Shown piece by piece: positions 21,165 through 31,769 of a DNA stretch of 64,000 nucleotides (within the stretch, counting starts at the first letter, position 1; every line of letters begins with the position of its first letter). The notes below the pieces were generated by a model. The model made no database searches. It saw only the letters and a program-made list of their open reading frames with translations, and was not told the origin of the DNA. Position numbers and translations under genes: made by a program. The stretch spans positions 1 through 64,000 of the forward strand of contig VFIW01000108.1 of the NCBI GenBank assembly GCA_006386115.1, given 5' to 3'. The stretch comes from Globisporangium splendens. Its lineage: Eukaryota > Oomycota > Peronosporomycetes > Pythiales > Pythiaceae.

Positions 21165-23911
21165 ATGGAGTTTGTCGTGCGCAGCTGCACGGATGCCGAC
21201 GAAGCCCAGATCGAGGAGCTCCACTGGCCTGATGCAACGACGCAGCGTCGGCTCTTTGGACTCAGCCATGCAGGCGCCCTCATCGAAACGTCATCCCACT
21301 CGGCATGTGCTGTGGACCCGGCACCAGGTGGCAAGTTGGTCGCGTTCGCTGCGTTCGACGACAAAGTGCCTGCGAACCTCGCGCGGTGGCCAGAAGTCAC
21401 CGAGTACCTGAAGAAACGGCTCATGTTTGGGCGTCCCCATGGCTGCGTGCTGCTCTCGGCGTACGCGCAAGACGAGCTGAAGATTCCGCATTCCATGGCG
21501 ATCACCCAGCTATTGTACCAGCTATTTACTTCCAAGCCTGACGTCGGTGGTGTCGTGCTACCGGTGCCTGTGGGAGTGGATTTGGAGGAGCTCGCGCTCT
21601 TTGGCCAAGTGTTTTCCTGCTGCGATCCGATCTCGATTGGCTCGAACGGTCTCATTTTCTTCTACCGCGCTGTTCGCTCAGATTTCATTCCGAGTGTGTT
21701 CGTCCGGTCCGCCAAGGACAATGACCAGGAAAAGCTCACACCGATACTGGAGAAGCACCAGATGCAGACGCGGCTGCAGGGTGGCGCGTCCCACAAGCCG
21801 TGGTTTGATAACCATGCGCTCGCCAAGACGATCTCGAATCGAGACAGGCATCACACGTGTCTCGTCGCGCATTGCGTCGACAACAACAAGCCGGAGGGCG
21901 TGCTCGCGTGCACAGACTCGATCGCAGCAGACCAAGTCGATGAGTACGCGAAGCTCTTTGGGGATATGTACCGTCAAGGTCCGATTACACGCAGCGGAGA
22001 GCTTGTCGCAGTGGAAAACCAGCGGCCGCCGAAGATCGTGATCTGTGGTCCCACAGGAGCGGGGAAAGGTACGCAATGCGGCTACCTGGTCCAAGAATTC
22101 AACGTGGTCCATTTATCCACGGGCAAGATGCTGCGCGCGCACATTCAGCAAGGCTCGCCGCTTGGCGTGAAAGCACAAACGTATGTTGGCGCTGGGGAAT
22201 TGGTGCCAGACGAGCTCATCATGTCGATGATCATGGAGCGGCTAGCGCAGGACGATTGCAAGACGCGCGGCTGGGTGCTCGACGGATTCCCTCGCACCGA
22301 GATGCAGGCAAGAGTGATGGTGTCGCATCACGTGACCCCCGACGTGGTCGTCATGATCGATCTCGCGGACGCCGAGGTATTCAAGCGCGTCGCCGAACGG
22401 ATCGTGGACCCACAGACTGGTCACTCGTACCATGCTGAGATGAGTCCGCCACCTGCGGAGATCGCCCACCGCGTTACACGTCGTGTCGAAGACGACGAGG
22501 GTCTCGTGAAAAAGCACATTATGAACTACCGTGAGAACCGCGGCGCAATCTATGAGGCGTTCATGAAGACGTCCAAGATCCTCCACGTTGATGGCGCGCG
22601 ATCAAAGGAATCGATCGCGAAGAAGCTCGTGCGTGACATTTATCATGCGCGCGGCATGCGTCGCCCACTCAAAGTGCGCCAGCCTCCCAAGTTGATCATC
22701 AGTGGCCCACCTGCCGGTGGCAAAGGCACGCAGTGCGAGTGGATCGTCAAGGCGTTCCATGTGGTCCACTTGTCCACTGGCGATATGCTGCGAGCGGCGA
22801 TCCAGGAAAATGCGCCATTGGGTCTCGCTGCCAAATCGTTCATGGAAGCCGGCGAGCTCGTGCCTGATGATCTCATCATCGACCTCATTCTCAACCGCTT
22901 GGCGAAACCTGACTGTGTGCGCAAAGGCTGGCTCCTCGATGGGTTCCCACGCACGCGCACACAGGCGCTCGCGATGCTCGCGAAGGGCATTATCCCAGAC
23001 GCCATGCTGATCCTGGAAGTGCCTGATGAAGATATTGTGCAGCGGATAGCTGGCCGCGTGCTCGATCCCGAGACCGGTAAGACGTACCATTTGACGTCGA
23101 ATCCACCGCCGACCGCGGATATTGCGGCACGTTGCGTTGTGCGCAGCGACGACAACGCCGAGACCATTCGTGTGCGGCTGCAGACATACCACGACAATTG
23201 CAACGAAGTCATGAGCGCGTTCGCGAGCGCCTGCGAGATCGTGCGTGTGAACGGCACGCAGGCCATCGAGACGATCGCCGAGCAGTTTCTGGCGCCGATC
23301 GAGCGCTGTCTGCTGCGCAACAACTGCTTTGCGATCACGATGTTTGGCATCAACAGCGAGTTTGAGTCGCGCGCGCATTTGTTCCTCGCGCAAGGTAGGA
23401 AGTGTCGACAGGCTTTTGAATGCACTTGTATCTGCCCGAGTCTAATACGCTCCCCTCTTATTACTTATGTGTAGCTTTTGAGAAGTTTCCTGACAAGGAT
23501 TGTCTGCTGCTTCGGCTCCCTGACGGCTGCAGTCGTCCGGTCATTGCGAGCGGGTTTCGTACGCTTCGCGGTGACACGCACCTGACCACGGTCGCGCTCA
23601 TTCAAGAGCAAGCTGCGAACAACGGATCTGTGTCACCCTCTGGCGACAAGAGTCATCACCGAAAGGGCCACGCGCTGGCCCACACGAATGGCAACAAGGT
23701 TGTACTCTACGCGTTTCACCGCGACGAACTGCCGTTCCTCAACATTGGCGGCGCGTACCTGTTCGATGTGGACGAAGAAGAATCGCCCATCCGTGAAGCC
23801 ACGCCCGTGATCGTCAAGGGTCTCGGCGTGCGCGGCATTGGCCGCTCTATCAAAGTGTGGAGCGCCAGGTGGTGGTACGGTCTCAAATCCATCGGCCATG
23901 GGGGGCAGTAG
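21165..23911 (+). CDS. CFAP61-like flagellar protein with two inserted adenylate kinase domains
   Basis: Two exons, 21165-23394 and 23475-23911, joined at phase 1, give 888 residues. Residues about 1-285 resemble the N-terminal acyltransferase-like region of CFAP61 (charged FVRSAKDNDQEKLTPILEKH, then HTCLVAHCVDNNKPEGV). Two complete adenylate kinases follow. The first, about 290-500, has Walker A GPTGAGKGT, LSTGKMLRA, LDGFPRT and a LID RIVDPQTG. The second, about 510-725, has GPPAGGKGT, LSTGDMLRA, LDGFPRT and RVLDPETG. CFAP61-like sequence then resumes across the intron (MFGINSEFESRAHLF, then AFEKFPDKDCLLL). CFAP61 is part of the calmodulin/spoke-associated complex at radial spoke bases, so local ADP-to-ATP recycling in the axoneme is a reasonable role. 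The C-terminal Rossmann region of animal CFAP61 is absent. No further exon was found downstream. Confidence 0.75.
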
Positions 23912-24379
23912 TGGCAGTAAAGTGAGCAAAGGGCGAACAGGCAGCATGCAGTAGTGCTTGCTGTTGGTCTCTTTAGGCTCTTTTTGCTCACATAATGTAT
24001 ATACTTTCATTCACTTTCTTCTTATGGTTCTGGCTTCAGGTGAGCTGTTGGAAATGAATTTGCATCAGTGTGCTGTCGGTAGGTGAGTGATATGATGCAA
24101 ATCGAATGACAGAGCGCAGCGAAACGCGAAAACTGAAACAGCTCTCGTGTCGATATGTTTAGGCACAAGAAGAAACGAACCACCGTGCGGAGAAACGTTT
24201 CCTGAAGGCGCAGCCTCATCAAGTCCAATTGTCTTCTGCAAGGCGGAAACGAAGCCATCCACCGCGCGCAACACTTTGGTCTTGTCAACTTTAGAATCGG
24301 ATCTCAGAATGCTTTCAAACCGAGAGGAGCCGACTGCAGGAGTTATTGTCTCCTCTCACACCCTTGCTTTTCTTCCTCT
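23912..24379. other. Intergenic, no gene seen
   Basis: Short open frames only; no domain or repeat is apparent. Confidence 0.4.
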
Positions 24380-24870
24380 TTTCTTCTTCTCGTTCTTCTC
24401 TTGCCATGCCGAGGTACACGTTTCAATGCCGTCACTTCCTTTAGCAGTGTTTGCGCTGCTAGCTGGAGATGGCTTCGCCACTTTTGACAGACCCATTTCT
24501 CGCTCTTGATCTTGCTGTTTATTGATCGAGCGTCGGAAACTGTCGGCTTGAAGATCGGCGAGATGCTGAAAGTACGCATCGCGGTTCTTGAGTAATTGGA
24601 ACGGCAGTAACCTTCTGTCGTCTACGAGGTCGCACAGCGGAGTACCTTGGTCATCTTCCGATAAGACTTGAGCACCAAGCTGTGAGTTGCCATTTGATCA
24701 GGGATCTCTGTCGTTTTCGCAGTCTTTGGACCGCAAAGTTGACGGATGCAGAGCGTCGGCTTCGCGTTCGTGCTGTCCCCGCGCGTCTGCAGCAGCCAGT
24801 CGAGAAAGTACGCGGTCGCCTTCTTGTATTTGGTGTACGAGCCCACGGAGAAGCCCGACGCCGACGCCAT
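24380..24870 (-). pseudogene. N-terminal DUF6604-type fragment
   Basis: The ATG at 24870 opens MASASGFSVGSYTKYKKATA then YFLDWLLQ, the YKxxT-type start of DUF6604 proteins. About 58 codons on, the coding frame slips by one base near 24690. It then continues as LCDLVDDRRLLPFQLLKNRD and a charged Lys/Glu-rich tail to about 24380. The body of the protein is absent. This piece is the part missing from the relic at 18.6-20.5 kb, but in the opposite orientation and on the far side of the CFAP61-like gene. Confidence 0.5.
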
Positions 24871-25176
24871 TTTCGTTCGCGCTTCAACTGACGTCTGTTG
24901 GAGGCGAATTTCGAAATGAAAAGGAAATCTGCAAAATCTTTCCTTTCTAACCAATCATGATATCGATGCCAAAATGGGAGTCTTTAGTTTGAACCAATCA
25001 CAACGTGATAAAATATAGAAAACAGGTAGTCTGTTTGATGGGCTTGGGTGTATTTAGCATGTCCTCCAGCGAGATGGCTTTTGCACTCATCCGCGCTCAG
25101 AATTTAACCCCTTACTTTAGCAAGCCATCCATCACTAAAAGAAAACAATGCTGGCTCCCCTGGCTCCGTTCGGCTT

Positions 25177-26859
25177 TCATCGCTTTGCCATGTAGTATAT
25201 CTGGTACTTTGGGTTGAGCCCCATGCACTCCAGGTAGGTGTCCAGGAGTGCTGCTTTCTCGACATTCACGTCCATTGCGACCGGGTAGTGTTCGCAAAGC
25301 CAGAGAAACAGCTCGACGTTCTTCTCGTAGTTTGCCGACTCGGTCACTTGGGACGAACAGCCCTCGCTGCGATTCGCATGCAGAAACAAAACGCGATCAA
25401 AGTCGCCCGCGGATACAGCGGAATCCATCGCTTTCGTAGTGCACCCTTCCGAGCGGTGCGCATGCAGCCACTGCACGACAGCAAGCGAGCCAGCGTTATC
25501 CATGGCGTCTGTGGTGCATCCCTCGGTTCGAAGGGCATGCAGCCATTTCACGACATCAAGATGGTCATTGGCCGCCGCCCAGTCCATCGCAGACGTCGTG
25601 CACCCTTCGTCTCGGTTCTCGTGCAGCCATTGCACCACATCTAGATGACCATGTGCAGCCGCGAGGTTCATGGCACGTCTCGTGTACTCCACGCCGCGGT
25701 TTTCCACGATCCACTCGGCGATATGCAAATATCCGTTTCCAGCAGCCTTGTCGACCGCAGCCGACGTGCACCCTTCGATTCGATGCGCATGAAGCCACTT
25801 CACGACCTCAAAGTGGCCATTCTCTGCGGCGCCATCCATCGCGTCGCTCGTGCATCCTTCCAATCGGTTATCGTGCAGCCATTGCACCACTTCTAAGAAT
25901 CCTTGGCACGCTGCTCGGTCCATGGCATCACGCGTACAGCCTTCGCTTCGATTGTCATGAAGCCACTGCACGACATCAAGGTGACCATTTCCCGCCGCGT
26001 TGTTCATCGCGCTGACACTGCAGCCTTCGGACCGATTTGTGTGCAACCATTGCACAATATACAAGCGACCGTTGCCTGCTGCCGAATCCATGGCATCTTT
26101 CGTGCCGCCCGCGATCGCGGTCTCATGCAGCCACTTGAGAACGTCCAAGTGGTTGTTCATCGCGGCGTAATCCATCGCGGGGGACACTTTGAGCGGGTGG
26201 TCGTGCGCCAGCAGAAACTTTGCGATCTCGAGATGGCCACTCGCGATCGCATTCTCCACAGCGCGCTTCGAGCGAACCCAGGAGTCGTGCAGCCACACAA
26301 CGGTCTCCATGTGCCCATCCTTGGCAGCCAGATCCATCGCGCGATACGTGCACCCAGGCGACATTGGCTGCACCCTGAGCCATTCCAGCACGTGTAAATG
26401 TCCATTTGCAGCAGCGCCATCCATCAACGCGGTTGTCCACACAATATTCGAGTGATGTTTTGCGAGCCATTGCAGGTACGTGAGCCGTCCCAAGCTTGCC
26501 GCGACCTCGAAGCCGCGGGACGCAAAGCCGTGCGGGCAGTACTCGTGCAGCCACCGGATCACCTCCGTCGCATTCGCGTCGTCCTCTCCATAGGAAGCAA
26601 CAGCGTACACCAGCGCCGCACTGAATTCGGCGGCTCTGCGGAACGGGTCCATCGTCGGTGACTCGAGTGCTGCGAGCCGCTTGAGCAGCGACACGTGCCG
26701 ACCGCAGGCGCACGCGCGCGAGATGCGCCAGAACTGCGGCAACGCGTGGTCGAGGAACGCGCTGATGCGGAGCACGACGTGGTCGAGCGCATCGACGTCG
26801 CGATTCACGCCGCGGCACACGACGGCGGCCGCTGTGAGCGGCGCGAGGCTCTCTGTCAT
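25177..26859 (-). CDS. Ankyrin-repeat protein of the oomycete type
   Basis: Intact frame. I prefer the ATG at 26859 (MTESLAPLTAAAV) over one 24 codons upstream because the extension is basic and Cys/His-rich; this gives about 560 residues. The first 100 residues are a non-repeat helical region. From about residue 110 a 33-34-residue unit is repeated roughly 13 times, typified by AMDxAAGNGHLDVVQWLHDN followed by RSEGCT. Units 6-12 are very alike, suggesting recent internal duplication. Near the C-terminus one unit is shortened (AMDNAGSLAVVQWLHAH), so the array is not regular there. Ankyrin arrays bind other proteins; no catalytic domain or membrane segment is visible. No intron is required. 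Confidence 0.88.
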   Translation of the reverse strand: MTESLAPLTAAAVVCRGVNRDVDALDHVVLRISAFLDHALPQFWRISRACACGRHVSLLKRLAALESPTMDPFRRAAEFSAALVYAVASYGEDDANATEVIRWLHEYCPHGFASRGFEVAASLGRLTYLQWLAKHHSNIVWTTALMDGAAANGHLHVLEWLRVQPMSPGCTYRAMDLAAKDGHMETVVWLHDSWVRSKRAVENAIASGHLEIAKFLLAHDHPLKVSPAMDYAAMNNHLDVLKWLHETAIAGGTKDAMDSAAGNGRLYIVQWLHTNRSEGCSVSAMNNAAGNGHLDVVQWLHDNRSEGCTRDAMDRAACQGFLEVVQWLHDNRLEGCTSDAMDGAAENGHFEVVKWLHAHRIEGCTSAAVDKAAGNGYLHIAEWIVENRGVEYTRRAMNLAAAHGHLDVVQWLHENRDEGCTTSAMDWAAANDHLDVVKWLHALRTEGCTTDAMDNAGSLAVVQWLHAHRSEGCTTKAMDSAVSAGDFDRVLFLHANRSEGCSSQVTESANYEKNVELFLWLCEHYPVAMDVNVEKAALLDTYLECMGLNPKYQIYYMAKR

Positions 26860-26927
26860 GCTTCCTTGGGTTTGCTGATCATGCGAGTGGCAAGCACAAC
26901 CGTGCTTAAGTTTGTTATTCTTGACAA

Positions 26928-27466
26928 TCAAAAAAGGTCGTCCTGCGCACTTAGCAATGAGCGAGTTCGCATTGGAATCAGATCCTGTTCAGAAAACACA
27001 GGCTCGATTTGAAGGGCTCCTTCGAACATGCAGTTCCACATTGTCAGGGAACGCAGCGGCGTCGAAGCTTGCAGACAGGAATGCGAGAGCTCTTCAACTT
27101 CACCTTCACGAACCAGAGGCGGTAAAGCGGGTCCATCTGTTAAAACAACCTCAGCGACCTGCAAATACTCAGTCCCAGCACTCATCAAAAGCACTCGAGT
27201 TCATTTCATGGATGGAAGAGAACGGCTGCATCGATGATCAGGTCACTGAAGCCAGAATGGTCATGTACCTCGCTGAAGTCCCATACAGCAAATCGCACCT
27301 CTGACAAGCAGGAGCTCACGACTCTGTGACTCTCTTTCACTTTGCCGCGCGCCGCAATGACGGTACTCATGCAGCTAAAGAAGTCAGCCTTGTCCACGAG
27401 CACATCCACGTACTCGATCGCACCAACCGAGTTCACGCCGTCGCCGCCATCGCCGTCGCCCACCAT
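26928..27466 (-). CDS. Hypothetical acidic protein, two exons
   Basis: Exon 27466-27269 and exon 27158-26928, joined at phase 0 across a 110-bp GTACAT..TTTGCAG intron, give about 142 residues. The first exon reads MVGDGDGGDGVNSVGAIEYV then a hydrophobic/charged stretch (VLVDKADFFSCMSTVIAARG). The second ends in an acidic and polar tail. The texture is protein-like and the splice phases agree, but I recognise no domain. The frame is open upstream of the ATG to about 27545, so a further 5' exon is possible. It ends 69 bp upstream of the ankyrin gene's start on the same strand. Confidence 0.4.
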
Positions 27467-27878
27467 CTCAAACTCCGGCGTGTCTCGGTCGCCACGCGCG
27501 GTCGTGAACGTGCTTACCTGGCTCTGTCAACAGATACGTCAATCGCGTTGGCTGGGGAGAAAGAGATTGTAAAATAGAGTCAAAGGCGTTCACGTCACGT
27601 ATCGTCTGCTATCCGAAATGCTGGTTGATGGAGATAGGCGTATTGAACCACTTTTCCGTTATGCGCATAGTGTATACAGCAGTCGGCTAGCAAATATGTG
27701 GGTGGGAGGAAACAATGTCTGAGATAGTGTTGAGTCATGACCAGCTCACAGAAGCATTCATGACTGAAAAAACAACACTTGTTTCTCTTGTTGTCGCTCG
27801 GATGGCAATTCAAAAAATGAATCGCCACGAATCCCAAAATTGCCCCCCACTCACAACTGTCAGTGCACACACATCGAG

Positions 27879-29140
27879 ATGGCCCCACGTCGAAAGAGCA
27901 CCACCAACACGATCTCTGGCGACGCACTCACGGGACCCGCGCCGCGCGCGCACGTAGCGTCCTGGCGGCGGTTCCTGGCGCCATACTACGTGCTCAACGC
28001 GGTGGCGCTGCTGAGCTACGCGGTGCTGCGCGAGAGCTTTTGGAGCAAGCGGATGGAGGAGCGCGAGGGCTTCCTCAACCTGCCTCGTGTGCGCAGCTGC
28101 TACATGCGCTCAAACATCTTGTGATGCATTTGCCTTATCAGTGTTCATCTATATGCTGTCGCAATGCGCACAGGAACAAGAGATCTTCCTGATCGCAGGA
28201 GGCACGTTCGCCGTGAATTACCGCAAGAAAGCGACACTCGATGGCGTCATCTCGCTGCTGTTCCTCTACGGCAAAATGGCCGTGCTGGCCGCGACTTACT
28301 ACATGGACCGAACGCTCTTTGGCTGGTACTTTGTGTGCATCGCAAGTAAGTGCATCGATCCATTGCGTGCGTGTATTTGCTGATAGAATGGCCGTTTAAT
28401 AAGTTTATTTGCCGGTACGCTACATCTCAAGTCTTGTTCGTCGTCGTGGGTCAACCAAAGTATGCCGGTCCGTCCAACATCGCGGTGCTCAACCCAGCGT
28501 CGTTCGAACGGCTCGTGAAACGCGGCAGTGGGGGCAAAGCGAAGAAGGAGAACGAGTCGTGGCTCGTGTACTTTTACGTCGACTGGAGCGCTCACTGCGT
28601 GCAGCACGATCCGATGATCGCCGAGCTCTCGCTCAGGTTCGTGCATTTGCTGGCACTTATGCTGTTGTTTTTTCTCTCTCTACCTTTCTGGCATGCTTGC
28701 GCTTATGACACTACTTACTCATACCGATGCGTAGTTATGGCTCCGAGACGCTGCAGTTCGGCAAAGTCGACGTGAACAAGCATTCCGACCTGGCCGCCGA
28801 ATACAACATCGCGATCTCGTCGACGTCGTGGCAGCTTCCGACGATGATCCTGTTCCAGAACGGCGAAGAAGTGATCCGGTTACCAAAGTTCAAGGACGAT
28901 GGCACAGTCATCAAGACGATCCTCGACAAGGTGAGTCTGTCTGTGCACTTCATCGTGAGAGCCCACCTAGGGTGTCATCTCAGTTTTGCGAACAGTACAG
29001 CGTGACTGACGTTTATTGGACCTTATGCCGCTTTGTAGGCTGGTGTGGCTGCCGTGTTCCACCTCGAGGAGCTCAAAGATGGCAAGAAAGTATTGTTTGG
29101 TCCCAAGACGAATGACAAAGCCAAGAAGAAGAAGAAATAG
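27879..29140 (+). CDS. TMX2-like thioredoxin-related transmembrane protein
   Basis: Five exons fit in phase: 27879-28086, 28142-28345, 28432-28636, 28735-28930 and 29039-29140, with introns of 55-108 bp, giving 304 residues. The N-terminal half has two or three hydrophobic segments. The thioredoxin-like fold follows (WLVYFYVDWSAHCVQHDP, then FGKVDVNKHSDLAAEY and LPTMILFQNGEE), with a C-terminal KAKKKKK that resembles an ER-retrieval di-lysine signal. Order and spacing match animal TMX2, an ER or mitochondria-associated membrane protein. At the redox site the sequence is WSAHC, so only one Cys exists and no CxxC. The protein is unlikely to be a classical disulfide oxidoreductase. The 55-bp first intron also resolves what would otherwise look like a frameshift near 28090. 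Confidence 0.82.
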
Positions 29141-29319
29141 GTTCGATTGCCACTAGCAAGTACTTTTTTTCAAAGAGTTCGTTTTTCTAGATCCTCTTAA
29201 AACCACTTTCATATAATTTTTGAGAGAACTTGATATTGGATGCACTGATAGTTTCCCTAATTTGGTAGTCTCCACCTTGAAGACCCTTCCCCACAATTCC
29301 ACAGCGAAAAAGAACGAAA

Positions 29320-30296
29320 ATGGGCGAGTCGCTTGGCGAGTGCTGCACGGGCAGCGCGCTCTTCGTGTTCAACGGCGTCGACCTGCTCTGCGGCGTCGTG
29401 CTCACGGTCTACAGCCTCTTCCTCGGTACGCGTCCACTTGCACTCATCCTCTCTCTTTATATTAGCAGTAACATGCCACCCAGATCCTAACACTTCGCCG
29501 TGTCATTGTACCCAGGTGTGAACGAGTACGCGCCTGTGTGGCTTTATGGTACTGCCCACAAGCCTTTGCGTCTATTGTGTATAGTGTACTACAAACTGAG
29601 TGTTATGCGCTTCTTTGTGACTATCATTAGCGCCGATCATGGGCGTCGGTGGGCTGCTCGTCCTGTCGGCGCTCATGAGCTGGTGCGGCGCGTCCAACCG
29701 GAGCTGCTCGGCGTGTTTGGCGCTGTCGTCGTACCTGCTGATCCTGCTGGCGCTCGCAGAGTTCATCCTGGCGATCGTGATCTTCACGCAGGGCGACCGC
29801 ATCGACCAGTTCCTGCACGACCACCAGGCCGAACTCAAGCTGACGTGAGAAGTGTTGTGTGTTTGACTTTGTGTGTTGGTATATTCACTCATTTGCGATT
29901 TGTGACATAGGGACGAGGAGCTCCGCAAGCTGGAGAACAACAAGTTTTTGCCGGCGTACTTTTTGATCGGGCTGTTTGTGATGGAGGTGCTGCGGTTCTG
30001 CTGCAGCAGCGAACTGCAGCGAGCGCGCCATCGCCACAAATACCACTACCGCAACCTGAACACCCTGCGCGACCTCGACGACGAGCTCATCACGGTCAAG
30101 AAGGAGAAAGTATGCGATGACTATAACGCTCAGTTGGAAAGTAGCGATATCATTTTTGCTGATCTTTGTGCATTTGTGTCAGGAAATTTCGACCAAGTAC
30201 GCGGATTTGAAAGACAAATACCGGAAGAAATACGCCGCGCCAGAGGTGTCCTCGATTGCCACGTATCACGAAAAAGTGAGCATTTTAAACGTTTAA
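29320..30296 (+). CDS. Tetraspanin-like four-span membrane protein
   Basis: Five exons: 29320-29425, 29516-29548, 29631-29844, 29911-30109 and 30183-30296. Phases agree throughout, giving 221 residues. Helices: TM1 in exon 1, TM2 (APIMGVGGLLVLSALMSW), TM3 (LSSYLLILLALAEFILAIVI) and TM4 (FLPAYFLIGLFVMEVLRFCC). The short loop after TM3 is about 35 residues and lacks the CCG motif and paired cysteines of standard tetraspanins. A highly charged, probably helical cytoplasmic tail of about 85 residues follows. In the model the last exon reads through a possible GTGAGC donor at 30276 to a TAA at 30294. If that donor is used, a further exon would have to lie within the oppositely oriented coiled-coil gene. 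The start is 180 bp after the TMX2-like gene on the same strand. Confidence 0.65.
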
Positions 30297-30328
30297 GTGG
30301 AGGCAGAGCTTCTCTATATTTCTTGTTT

Positions 30329-31765
30329 TTACGGCATTGCAATTGCTCGAATGGAAGATTCGAGCTCTTCATATTTTCTAATCCACTCAATGGAAGACGT
30401 CGTGAGTTGTGTCATGACGGCGTCGAGCTTCTCATGCTGGTCACTCTGGTGGTGTTTGAGTTCGTGGCTTAGCGTTTCGATCTCGCTCGAGCAAATACTC
30501 ATTCCTTCATCGAGCGTGGTGTGAATCCTCGAGTGATTTTTCAGCAGTGTCGTGAATGCATCCTTGCTGCGGAGCTCGTACGTTGCCAAGCTCTCGGTCA
30601 ACACGTCAAGTCGCTGACTGGTCTGGTTGCGATCCATCTTGGCTTGACGGTCCATGGCTTCGCGTAAGGTTTCAAGTTTCCCAAGAAGCTGAGCGTTGCT
30701 TTGGGACGCACTGCCTCGAATACTGGTGCATTCTTTTGCGATCGCCTGCACATCGGACGCGAGAGCGACGCAAGTACAATTCATTTCCTCCTTAAACGTG
30801 AACAAATCGGTTTGCACTTGACTGCAATCCTGTCGGAGCTTTTGAAGCCACTCCATTGCTTGCTCCTGGGAGGACTGCAAGGTCTGTAGCAAATGCGCAG
30901 CTTCGCGCTCGCGAGTCATGAACTGGTCGTTTGCGCTTTTCAAATTCCCGAGCTCTGCCTGTGCTTCATAGAGACTGAGTGCCAATTTGGGAAAACTATC
31001 CTGCGCGTGATCGAATCGGCGATCGACTGAGTCCTGGAGTTGACGCCGCTTGCCGTCGACACGCGAAACCTGGTCTTGCAACTTGGCGACTGCGCTCTCG
31101 ACAGCACTCACGCGGTTTTGCATACTGGCATTGCTCGCAACCACCGATTTCTTGATGTCATCTAGATTTTTGTCATGCCACATGGAGTAATTGGCAGGTG
31201 AGGAACCATTTGGTAAGCCAGAGCATGCTCAATCACTAGAAACAAATCTATTTCGTCGATGAACACGTCCGACAACGAATTGAACGCGTCTTGCAATCGC
31301 TCAACCTTGAAGCAAAACAGTATACACAAACAGTAGCCGCATTACTAGGTGAACACGATTTGGTCTTCGTTCGACTTAAACGCACTTTTTCGACGAGGTC
31401 TTGCAGCGCTTGATCTCGCTGAACAACTCCAAGACCCTGCTCCTGCAATTCAAACCGTGCACCAAAGTAACCAGAAATGAGCAATTTTGCAAGTTATCAT
31501 CGCCGATTGTTCTCTATCTCTACCTTGAGGTTACTCTTGAGTTCTTCAACATCACTTGCAAGCGAATTCTGCAGGAGTCAAACAGAGAAATCACAAATAT
31601 GAGCTGAGTTGACGCATTGTGCTCACTTTGCAGAACAGTTTGGAGGACAATTGCTTCTCTTACCGTCTTTTTCGTGAGTGTGACAGCTGAAAGTGGCTTC
31701 TCCTTGGCCACGGAGAGCGATCTGGAGCTCTCCGTTGAGCGCCGTACGGACAACCGGTCAGCCAT
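30329..31765 (-). CDS. Coiled-coil protein of unknown function
   Basis: Five exons in consistent phase 0: 31765-31664, 31568-31524, 31442-31386, 31305-31237 and 31150-30329, giving about 364 residues. The junction of exons 4 and 5 (GTGATT..ATCAAG) is the least certain; an ATG at 31183 could instead start a shorter 284-residue protein. The N-terminus is basic and Ser-rich (RLSVRRSTESSRSLSVAKEK). Almost all the rest is heptad-like Leu/Gln/Glu/Lys helix, for example SAVESAVAKLQDQVSRVDGK and QERLQ-type segments, and no membrane segment or catalytic motif is seen. Such proteins are often centrosomal, flagellar or scaffold components. It converges on the tetraspanin-like gene, with 32 bp between stop codons. 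Confidence 0.65.
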
Positions 31766-31769
31766 TTCG

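Noticed and set aside
22602..23425. Two 260-codon minus frames opposite the second adenylate kinase
   Set aside because: Coding shadows; Arg/His/Ser-rich without motifs.
25400..26200. Direct repeats of about 100 bp suggesting a CRISPR-like or satellite array
   Set aside because: They are the ankyrin-coding repeats of one protein, read in frame throughout.
28070..28110. Apparent frameshift in the TMX2-like gene
   Set aside because: A 55-bp GTGTGC..TTATCAG intron joins the two frames in phase and gives continuous homologous sequence.
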